Below are positions 35,985 to 45,249 of a stretch of 64,000 bases of DNA, in pieces. Source of the stretch: Mesostigma viride (taxonomy: Eukaryota; Streptophyta; Mesostigmatophyceae; Mesostigmatales; Mesostigmataceae); contig RPFO01000312.1 of NCBI GenBank assembly GCA_009746045.1, positions 3,643,714 to 3,707,713 of the forward strand, written 5' to 3'. Each line of letters begins with the position of its first letter. The first letter of the stretch is position 1. Made by a program: the position numbers and the translations under genes. The notes beneath the pieces were generated by a model that did no database searches, had not been told where the DNA came from, and saw nothing but the letters and a program-made list of their open reading frames with translations.

Positions 35985-36672
35985 TAAAAAAAGCTTACAA
36001 CGCGATATATCGCGTTCTCAATTAAAAAAACACGGGTTGAATTCAACATCCCTGTTACCTGTGCCCAGGCTGTCGGTATAATAAGACTGAAGGGACACTT
36101 CCTCTTCTAAGTGAGACAACTATTCATCTCATATTCACTTACTGGTTTTTGTCCTATTATTTCAGGAGGATCGTACGAAAGCTTGCCGTGTTTTTTTACA
36201 ATGCGATGTATCGCGTTGTAATCTGACACGTGGCAGACACAGTAGATACGAGATTTTCGGTCTGAAACTCGGTGGACGGCCTCGCATCCCGTAGAGAAAA
36301 TCCTGGTATTTTTTGGATTTTTTTTGTGACAGTTGCAAACAAATACGTACCACTGAAATCAGGCATTTTCGCGGGACGAAGGTGAAGACGACGGCGATGG
36401 CCGCAGGTAGATCTTGCCAGTTTTCGAGCGAATTTCAGTGGCTGTTGGGTGGCACCACCATGATGATGCGTTCAAAGGTTGAAAATTAGGTTTCTACGAG
36501 TTTGTTGAGGTACTGGGGCAAAGGAAACGTAGTTTTTTCCAGTTTATCACCCAACTTTCATGCGGAAACCCTGGAAACCGGCATACACCTTTTCAGTGGT
36601 TTTCCATTTGCGGGTATTTCCTCGTAAATGGTGGGAGAGAGATCGCAGCAATGGTGCTCACCACTAGACACT
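35985..36672 (-). repeat. Palindrome-bearing repeat copies plus tandem-unit fragment
   Basis: A single AACGCGATATATCGCGTT palindrome at 36000-36017 with AAAAAACACGGGTT after it, then an inverted relative of the 17995 repeat at 36185-36585. This is followed at 36587-36672 by a fragment matching 2316-2402 of the tandem unit (CAGTGGTTTTCCATTTGCGG). Confidence 0.7.
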
Positions 36673-36779
36673 CATCTACTAGTCAGGTCTGCCTTCGTGT
36701 ACGCGCAGCCTTTGATGTACCTGGATGCAGATCGCGGAGTAGATCTCACGCCACCCTACGAACTGTTCACGATCGGTGG

Positions 36780-37380
36780 AGCTTGGCTCTAAGCTTCTCC
36801 CCGAGCAACCCCGCGCCCGACCAGCCCCGCTCTACCTGCGCGATGCCCGGGCGGTGGTTGCCGCCCGGCTGGCGCTAGCGCAGGCCCGCCGCCGCGGGGA
36901 GGACCGGCCTGTACCCGTACCAGGAACGGCTTACTCAAGCATATACGGCTGCCGCACATGCGGAGGAGGTGGAGACACTTGCTGCAGAAATCAATCGCCA
37001 TACGGCCGCCAACCAGCACAAGGCAGCATGGCGCTCTCTCGACCGTCTCACCGGACGGCGGGAAACGCAACGGGCTGACATCCCAGGCACCCCCAGTGAA
37101 CGCCTTGAGCGCTCCCAGGCCAAACTATCGGGGGCCCCTGGCCCGCCCCCCCCGCTTGACCTCGCTGCAGCTGCACGCCCTGCGGCCAGCCGAGGCTGCC
37201 CCATCATGAGCCCCCGCAGGCGCCCACCAGTGAGACGGACTACCTGGTCCCACCGCTCTCCGGCCCCCTGGTGGACGGCCCCCACGACGAGTGGACTCCC
37301 CAGGAATGGGCTGCTGCCATCTCCACCCTCCCGGCGCAATGATGCTGCCATGGGAGTGGACAATATTTCACCGGAGGTCG
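36780..37380 (+). pseudogene. LINE ORF2 fragment, endonuclease-RT linker
   Basis: Frames contain RAVVAARLALAQARR, RHTAANQHKAAWRSLDRLTG and, in the last part, EWTPQEWAAAISTLP followed by AAMGVDNISPEVV. The latter resembles the conserved stretch just before the reverse-transcriptase domain in non-LTR elements. It is cut at 37381 by a TTAA-flanked DNA transposon. Confidence 0.65.
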
Positions 37381-37384
37381 TTAA

Positions 37385-39073
37385 CCCCTAAATGGTCTTG
37401 CTGCCGATTTTCCGCCAAAAATCGAGTTCCAGCCGATGCATCGGCCCCTTCTCGGGGGACCAGATGCCGCGAAATCTATTGAGAATTAGGAAAAGTTTAG
37501 CTGAGAAGATCGAAAGTTTATAAGTTTCTTCACAGCATTGTATATGGGTTTGCATACTTCTGACAAAGTTATAGAGGTGTTCTGGCCGGTCAAAGTACAA
37601 GGGGTCAGGGTACTTTTTCACGTACAACGTGCATTCCGGAAAACGACGACCTGGCCATGGCGGCTTGCGCCCACGCATGGCATTTACGTTTTCGTTCGAA
37701 TTTTCTGACCAAACTTAGGATATTGATTTTATACGTCCTAAAGATCATACAGGCCAATTTTTGGTTCGCGGGAATGCCATTTGATAGGTGTCGGCAGCGT
37801 TCTTGCTGGAAAAAACTGCGATCAGGCCGGACGATAGAAACGTTGACAGCAATACCTTTCCGGCGTATTTTAAAGGATATATCGGTTTCTTTGTACTTTT
37901 TATGATACATAGTAGTCGTAAACGTGCAAGGGTGGCCAGAAATCGCCGAATCCAGCGACCATGCTGCACAACTTTGGTGTGCCGAAATGCGCCATTTTGC
38001 GGCCACCGCCTGGGCCAAGGTAACGCCATCCATGCCTGGTAAAGCTTAAGCATCGTTTTCCTATCGATGTTTGACGTTTATATGTACGTTCCAGCTTGTG
38101 TAGCACATTCTTTTTGCATTATTCATGCTCTTTCTTGACCCTGGCCTGGCCCCTTTCTAAAACACCCTTCTTAGATGCTTCCCTCAGTCAGTTGACCTGC
38201 CACAGGGTGATGGTGATAAGTTTTAGAGGCTGTATGGGTTTGAATACCTCCATATATGTTTGTTATACATTTCCCATACACATATTGCATGAGTGTGAGG
38301 CAGTTGGCTGGTCTCTGTGGCATCATCAAGCACGTAACTGGTGAGTAAAAGCTTCCCATTGACAGCATGTGCCACCAGGTGTGCTGGCCATCACCTGGCA
38401 AGCTATAGCAGCTTAGGCCTAGTTTATCCTTGCTAGGGCAGGCTGAAATAGGCTCAACATCACTAGTTTGTTGGTGGCTGCCTCCTAGAATGCATGCCTT
38501 GCGTAGGGTATCCGTACCACGTTACCTACGTGCATGGACAAGGTAGCACCTGCACATAGGTGCCATGTAAGGGCAGTGTGATGATGCAGTTATGTTTTCC
38601 CATCATTGTGGAAGGGAAATGTATTGTTTGGCATGGTTGGTGGCCATATTAGTAGGTAGTATGCCCACCCCTACCCCCTTGGTTGCTTTTTACCAACGGT
38701 ACCCCTAAGGGCTGTACTGGGTGTAACTGCTGGTATACCCACCCAAATTATGACCCCAATGGCTCAAACTGTTCAGCAACTAATTGTTTATCATCCCTGA
38801 AGTGGTAGGTGCCTAGGTCTTATAACATAATTCAAAATGCACATTCTACCAAAAATGAAAACGCGCGTCTTGACCCCCCTGACTTTGACGGCAGTTATAT
38901 ATGGCCTACCCTGCATATATGTGAGGTTGTGATATACCAACCCGAAGGGCAACTCATGGACATGCTTGGCCCCCAAGGACAGCCATTGGATATGGGTAGG
39001 TTGGATGGCATCTGGTTTGCAAAATTGTGAAGATCCAGCCGATTTATCGGCAGGATCTCAGACCATTTAGGGG
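37385..39073. mobile_element. piggyBac-like non-autonomous DNA transposon, 1689 bp
   Basis: Flanked by TTAA on both sides (37381-37384, 39074-39077), with exact 14-bp terminal inverted repeats CCCCTAAATGGTCT (37385-37398) and AGACCATTTAGGGG (39060-39073). TTAA targets and C-rich tips are typical of the piggyBac superfamily. Each end also has an internal palindrome, CCGATGCATCGG (37433-37444) and CCGATTTATCGG. No transposase was recognised; the longest frame inside (minus, 37605-38033) is of unknown nature. It is inserted in LINE sequence. Confidence 0.8.
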
Positions 39074-40515
39074 TTAATTAGCCGACGTCTTGAGCCCACC
39101 TCACATTTGTAGCAAGCTATGCGTCAGCCTACCTATATGGTATTGCACTGGTTGTATTGCACCCACAGTGTTGCGCCCCGGCACCATGCCGTGGAGAGAG
39201 CGCTGTGTGGCCTGCCCACCTGCGGCAGTGAGAGAAGCTAGGGCGCCCTCCCTCCTTCTCACTGTGTTTATAGGGTTGAAGGTTCCCTTACTCTGTATTG
39301 GCACCCACGTGACGCAGTCACGTGCTTATTAATTAATTAATTAATGAGGACTACATCCCCAAACTAGATGGGGATGTAATCCTCATCCGAGCTGTCCTCT
39401 ACTGTAATGGCAGACGAGGCGGTCATGTAGCGGCTATCCTCAATTAGACCAATAACCTCCACCTGCGGACTTCTATACCCTGGCTAGCAACGGGCGGCGG
39501 GGCCCGCACGTGGGGAGAAAACAGGAGCATACCCCTCAGGAAGGTGCTTATCGCAGATGGCAGCCCATTTCTCCTTGTCAATCATGCGGGCGCGGAGTAC
39601 GGATAGTCCCAGAAGCCCTGCATCTTCAAGCAGTTGTGTCACATAGGTCCGGGTCGCGCCGTGCCGGTGCCGGGTGCGCGCAATTTTGCCAGTGGGTTGC
39701 GATGGGACAAGGGGACCCTGCCATAGGAGGAGGTGTCTACCCAGTGGTTGGCCCGTCTTAAGCCCCCCGGCAGGGCCCACATCGGTATATTCACCTGGTC
39801 TGTGCGGGCAAGATGGCCGGCAAAGAGGAGGCGGTGGTGTCGGATGGTATGGCCGGGTGACAAGAGCCTGGAGCTCGCAGTGGAGCTCGGCCCGGGTGCG
39901 GCGTTCTTGGTAGCGGACGCCGAGGATATGACGGAGCATTCTAGTGACGGTGCCGTCAAGCTGCTGCAGCTGGCTCAGCGCCTGGTCCACCACGGTCCAC
40001 GTCTCGATCGCAGCCGTAAAGGAGGATGCTGAGGACAAGGGCCGCCTTGAACAGATCGAATGCGCTTGCGTCGCTCAGTCACTCAGGTAGCGGCAGGTCT
40101 AAAACCTGTCGAGGCGGCGGAGGGCCGCCCAGGCCTGGCCAATGCGGGTGTTGATGTCGTCGGCCGTGGAGGGAAGCCAGCTGCCAAGGAGCTTGAAGCG
40201 AGTCGCCGGGGGGACGGGGCTGCCGTCCAGCAAGAGGAGGGTGGGTGGGGCTATCCCAGCAGGGAATCCGATGGCCATGACCTCCGTTTTCTTGCTGATC
40301 ATAAGCCCAACCGCCCGCGCTTCCAGTGATAAGCCTGTCTAGCCAGAGTTGGGCTGACTCCGGGGTTTCCACGAGCGTGGTGTCATCAGCGTAGATCAGA
40401 TCGGTCAGGCGGTAGGGTGGGTCAACCCCGCCGTAGCTGGCGTACTCCGTGACCTCGATCCCCGGCGGGCGCCCCTCCACCCGGGCAAAGCGGGCTTGTG
40501 CACGCCGCATAATAT

Positions 40516-42505
40516 TGAATTGAATTGAATTGAATTGTAACATAACTCCGTTGGGAGAATATGTAGCCATATCCCTAAGAAGGGGCATATGGCTTTTAAC
40601 ATTCTGGGCTACTTCCTGCAAGGGTGGGAATGTAAGCTACCCTTGCTCTAGGTGCACCATGGCACCTGCACCCTCATGATCTTCACACTATGCCCAGCTA
40701 AGGGGTAGTATGTCATGTGGGGGAAGATCATCATCAGTGGCTATACAAGAGCTAGGGCATGGCTTCTCAACAGAGAGCATCTCTCTGCATAGGCATAATA
40801 GCATGGCTAAATTCTTAATGCAACATCCATGGGGATCCCATTATAGGCGCAGGGCTTGGCTAAATTCTAAAGGCAACATCCATGGGGGCCAGTATGGGCG
40901 CACATGCGCGTGGGCCACATGCCAGGCTAACTCCTGACTAATCTACACTACTGGTATGGATTCCCTAGTCTGAGGTGGCAGGAGGGGGCTGCCAGGGCTT
41001 GTGGTCAACGTGGATGACCGCCCCCCTCCAGTATACCGGCTTCCCCCCTGCGCTCTGCCGGAGCTGAAGGTAGGTCGGCCATAGCTCGCGTCGCCGCTGT
41101 TGCTGGGCCAGGGTCAAGTCGTCGTCCAGCGTGAAGCGAGTCCTCGAGAGCTTCTTGCGGCATTTAAGGAACGCCAGCTTGTCCGCCATGTACTTAAAGG
41201 TGAGGAGCACGGGTGCCGGGCCAGCCTTCCCCCGCGCGCGGGGGAGGCGGACAGCCGACATGTCCAGCTCACCAGTGAGTAGCATGGGGGCAAAAATGTC
41301 GCGCTTAAATGCCTCAAGAAGGCTCGTGGAGGTCTCACCTGCCGGCTGGTAGAAGTGCTTGACGATGACATTGTGGCTGCGCCGGGCGATGTCGGCTTCC
41401 TCGCGAAGGTCAAGGGCTTGTTGCTTGAGTTGTGCCGAGATGGTGGAGGTGGTGGAGGTGGTGTGCTGCTTAAGCAAGTCCGCCCAGGTGGAGGGAGCAT
41501 CGCCGGCCGGGCCAGCAGGCGCCGGCTGGGCGGCGATGTCCTTCACCGCCTGGGCGGTGAGGCCGGCGGTGTCATGCAAGCTCTCAAGCTAGGGCGGTGG
41601 CGGTGGCTTAATTGAAGGCGTAGGTCGAGGTCGAGGAGCTGGGCTTTGATGTCGGCAGTGGAGGCGGAAATGGCAGTGGAGGTGGCGGTGAGGTGAGGAA
41701 GTTCAGTGCTCAGCCAGCGGGCCACCCATTGCTGCGACGTCAGCAGCAAGGGGGGTCGTGTGCTGCTGAAAGGCTTCCATGAGGATGGAACGGAGGGTGG
41801 GGGCGGAGATCAGTGGATGGAGCCCAGATCTCGCCGTCAGAGCGCTGGCCGAGAAGGGAGTTGAGGATGGCGTGCTGGAGGCGGGGGCGGGGGGAGCCGA
41901 AAACCACTGCTGACGTTGTGCCAGCGGCTTCCGTCGGTGCAGAGGAGGCGTCCGGTGTCGTGGAGATGAAGGCACAGGTCGTAAAGCGAGGCATAGTCCC
42001 AGTAGAAGATGCAGTGCAGAGCATCGGACGGAGACACTGTTGGTCCAGTCGTGATCATCGACCTGGAAAGGTTGGAGCCGACAGCGCGGTTCCGAGGGGC
42101 GTGAAGACCCTCCTGTTTTGTCGGCGGATCGATCGAGCGGGCGCGTACGTTTAGGGTCAGGCGATGCCGATGGCGAGGCATTGAGCCCGGGAGGTTGCTG
42201 GGAGACCACCAGTGCACGACTAGTGTCACCGCTGCCTGCGCCGGAGCTGGCAAAGCTGCAGCCGCAGCTGCCGCATTTTCATGCCGCGAGCGCATCCGCC
42301 AAACTGCGTTGCGTCGACAGGCGTTTGCTCGTCATATATTGCGTTTGAGATTCGGAAAATTATATCAGCATGTGCGTCTTAGATAGACGAAGCGGTAGTG
42401 ATATTCACGGCTAAAGTCGGTGCTCAAACGTGAAAGTTATGAGCTCCGCCGTCAGCCATGGCTACCTCGTGGCTCGTGGCTCGTGCATGGCCGGGATGAA
42501 AAATG
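40516..42505 (-). mobile_element. ORF1-only non-LTR retroelement, copy 2 (2.0 kb)
   Basis: A second insertion, on the minus strand, with the 12-bp duplication GCCGCATAATAT at 40504-40515 and 42506-42517. It shares the 5' leader, ORF1, and 3' end (GGAGTTATGTTA) with copy 1, but its tail is (AATTC)n instead of (TTAA)n. It landed in the RT coding region of a LINE; removing it with one duplication restores the frame across IMR/RAQARF. Confidence 0.85.
40965..42335 (-). pseudogene. L1-like ORF1 protein in copy 2, several frameshifts
   Basis: Homologous to 33395-34780. The C-terminal half is open (41579-40965), with TAGLTAQAVKDIAAQPA, DMSAVRLPRARGKAG and DLTLAQQQRRRELW. The N-terminal half is spread over three frames (for example 42295-41837 and 42209-41703, with SPSASPDPK). 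The start would be the ATG equivalent near 42335. It is more degraded than copy 1. Confidence 0.7.
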
Positions 42506-43254
42506 GCCGCATAATATAGTCCACCATAATGATGAATAGATATGGGGAGAGCACACGTACAGCCCTGCCACACCCCCGTGTGCAGGGGGAACGCCGGAGT
42601 GACGCCGTCGGCGGTACAGACCTGGGCTTGGGACCGGGCTTCATAGAACTGGCGGATCGATGATCTCAACGATGTACGATGGGACACGGAACAGGTGAAG
42701 GACCACCCACAGGGCATCCCATACAACCGTATTGAATGCCTTGGTGTAATCCACGAAGATCAATAGCAATGGCAAGAGGCCGGGGGCCAGGCGGCGGCCA
42801 TTTCCTCGATCAGGCGGCGCGTGGTAATGGTGACCATAACACAATTGCGACCAACACGGAAGCCCATCTGGGACTCACCAAGGTGAGGATCGAGGCTGGC
42901 GCGCATGCGGTTCAGCATGTGAGGAGACGCATGAAGACTTTCAGCACGCAGCTTTGGAGGCATACGCCGCGGTAGTTGCCGGTATCCGCGGCGGACCCCT
43001 TGCCCTTGGAGCATGACCCGGACAGCGGTCTTCCAATACGTCGGCGGGGGGAGGCCAGCTCGGAAAATCCGGTTGCAAACACCCGGGAGGAAAGGCTCAA
43101 GCTCAGGCATCTTAAGGCGCAAGCTGATGGCCACAAGGTGCCAGAGCTAATTGAAGGTACTATAACGCTGTGCGCTAATATCGTTTCAAGTGCTGTAATG
43201 CCTAAGCTATCCCATATAATCGATTGCCCCCATCTAGACAACTAGCTGGAGTGC

Positions 43255-43425
43255 TCTATCCCGGGGAAGCCCGGGGGGGCGTCCACAGTTTCTTGTTGAC
43301 ATAGAGGTCCCCGCCCCGCCAGTACACTTGGGGCTTCTCGGGGTTGGTCTTGTGGCGGATGTAGTCGGGCCACTGATCGCGGTAGTCCTCATGTAGATAG
43401 TTTAGGTTGGGGAATGATCGATGCA
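43255..43425 (-). pseudogene. C-terminal end of a LINE ORF1
   Basis: On the minus strand it reads LHEDYRDQWPDYIRHKTN, then PQVYWRGGDLYVNKKLW and a stop at 43257-43255. This aligns with the QPVYWKGAAIYVGHKPW end of the ORF1 in the 2-kb elements but is clearly diverged. It therefore belongs to a second ORF1 lineage, probably the partner of the ORF2 just downstream. Confidence 0.65.
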
Positions 43426-43629
43426 GACGATATTAATTGTTTAAACTTTTGTGTAATTATTTTTTCTAATGAGATTGGCATAGTACTCCGTGGCCGGCAT
43501 GCCTTTGCGCATGACACGCAAGTATACTTACTTAAACTTACTTACTAGACACTCCCGGCCAGTTAGGCTCGAAACACACGCCCTGATTGCAAGCAAGCTG
43601 TTCCGGCCCCACCGTCTAGGTCATCTAGT

Positions 43630-43990
43630 CGCTCTACACGTAAGCCAGCCATAAAGTTGTCTCCTTGATAATTTCTATGCACAAGGCTACACATTTCCAT
43701 TACCATTCATATTCATCATCCTGAACGACTCGAACACGCGGACAAGAAAACGGCACTGCTCGAGCTACCATGGTCCGGATTCTCCCGATTTCTGGCCTGC
43801 GCTGGTTGATGATATGTATTAAGGAGACAACCGCGCAGGCCAGAAATCGGGAGAATCCGGACCACGGTAGCTCGAGCCGGCCGTTATCTTGTCCGCGTTT
43901 TCGAGTCGTTCAGGATGATGAATATGAATGGAGATGGAAATGTGTAGTAGCCTTGTGCATTGAAATTATGGCTGGCTTACGTGTAGACAT
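43630..43990. repeat. Foldback: ~165-bp inverted repeat with ~26-bp loop
   Basis: The left arm (about 43630-43802) and right arm (about 43829-43990) are inverted copies of the dispersed repeat at 2470-2645. They meet at CTGGCCTGCGC / GCGCAGGCCAG around the short spacer TGGTTGATGATATGTATTAA. A transcript would form a long hairpin. Confidence 0.85.
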
Positions 43991-44019
43991 ATGATTACAG
44001 CACTTGGCCACTTGAGACT

Positions 44020-44600
44020 CGGGTCTGCTGCGGCACCATGCTTGGTATTTCCATGGTGTATCCGAGTCCTTCTCAACACATGTTTATTCATTCAGAACGC
44101 CCGGACTCTCGGCAAAACTGAGATTAATTGTGCAGACTTTTATTGGGTAGCTCCGGGCATGCATGATGGTGCCTGCAAATATAGCTTAAGGCGTGACCGT
44201 GGCTATTGCTAAGGTTTCCCTGGAAACGGCCTCTGCCACCGGCTCAATAGTGCTTGCATGCAGCGTAAACTTGTATATCGTGTTTCCACCTTGTTTCCGC
44301 CAGTTTTCCACCTATTTCTACCGGCCTAGCTCTGCCCCGGCAGCCTCTCTTAAACCGCCATCCTACTCGACATCTCTTGCACATTGTCAGCCATAGCAGG
44401 TTGCAGTTGTGCAGTATTTAGGTGCTGTATACGTTGTCAACTGGCGCCCGTGCATATATCGCGAGGATTGGATATTCGATGGTTTATACTGCGTTGATTG
44501 AGCAAGAAGATCAGCTAGGTGCCCATAATCATAGTGTATCAGAATGTGTTGTTAGCATCTTGCCACCATTTGCTAGCATGCATTCCAGCGTCACCAACCT
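44020..44600 (+). repeat. Dispersed ~750-bp repeat, uninterrupted copy
   Basis: Matches 32532-35302 without the two insertions. It preserves both empty target sites: ATTGTGCAGAC near 44126-44137 and ATCAGCTAGGTG at 44510-44521. Confidence 0.8.
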
Positions 44601-44623
44601 GCAACACATGGCCCTGAGATCGA

Positions 44624-44800
44624 GAAAACGAGCCACGAGCCATGAGGTAGCCATGGCTGACGGCGGAGAGCTCATATAACTTTCACGTTTGGGCACCAAA
44701 TTTGGCCGTGAGTATCACAATTGATGGCGCTTCATCTTTCTTTCGGTCCAGGTCCCGTTCCGTGACCGCTTCAAACTGCTGGGGAGCATGTGGTACAGAA
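44624..44800 (+). repeat. 5' leader of the ORF1-only element joined to a LINE RT fragment
   Basis: 44628-44745 matches the 5' leader of the 2-kb elements (GAGCCACGAGCC, GCTGACGGCGGAGAGCTC, TTTCACGTTTG). It then switches to RFKLLGS (about 44768-44790), a LINE ORF2 motif also found at 23040 and 40200. The two pieces are not adjacent in any other copy here. Confidence 0.6.
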
Positions 44801-45249
44801 ATTCTCCACATTTTTAATTTGCCTATGCTGGTGGCAGTAATATGCATGCAGGGTAGAATTGACGTAGCCATGCATGCCTATATAGCCTAACCAGACACCA
44901 ACAGGCATCCGCCATGCATGCAGCCTAGCTATATATACAGTGCGGTGCATGTCTCGCCTAGCCGGCACCGCCTGTTTGCTCTCGTCTCCATAGTAATGCA
45001 ATGCTCACATGGACCATCTCTTGCACCTTTACATGGAATGCCGGATCCGAATTCGACGGTTCCGATATTGTACCCCCTGCATGTGGCATGAGGGACAGGG
45101 GTGGTCTCTGCCCTGGCCGGCCTTCCCGCCCGCACACAGTCTCTGGCACCTGCTCCGCGACTCCCCAACGGGAGCACATAATGTAATTAATTAATTAATG
45201 CTGGTGGTCTTATTGATGGATTCTCTGTGGCCTGCACATAGCTGTGCAG
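44801..45249. other. Intergenic; 3' flank of the minus PMP gene
   Basis: No exon was seen. There is a (TTAA)n tract at 45183-45199, and the stop codon of the minus-strand PMP gene is at 45250-45252. Confidence 0.4.

Larger units (their letters stand above)
39484..43134 (-). pseudogene. LINE ORF2 reverse transcriptase, broken
   Basis: In order on the minus strand: FRAGLPPPTYWKTAVRVMLQG, DTGNYRGVCLQSCVLKVF, SQMGFRVGRNCVM, FVDYTKAFNTVVWDAL (motif A), RVLSPYLFIIMVDYIMR, then beyond the insertion RAQARFARVEG, LTDLIYADDTTLVE (motif C with YADD), TRFKLLGSWLPSTADD, and a C-terminal DGTVTRMLRHILGV and HRLLFAGHLARTDQV. At least four frame changes are needed. The endonuclease domain is missing. It belongs to the same family as the fragment at 22960-23535. 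Confidence 0.8.
39327..43440 (-). mobile_element. Non-LTR retrotransposon (LINE), 5'-truncated and interrupted
   Basis: Read on the minus strand: the end of an ORF1 (43425-43255), then ORF2 from 43134 to 39484, a short 3' UTR, and an (ATTA)n tail at 39327-39345. Within ORF2 an ORF1-only element has inserted at 40516-42505. Several frameshifts mean that it is dead. Confidence 0.8.
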
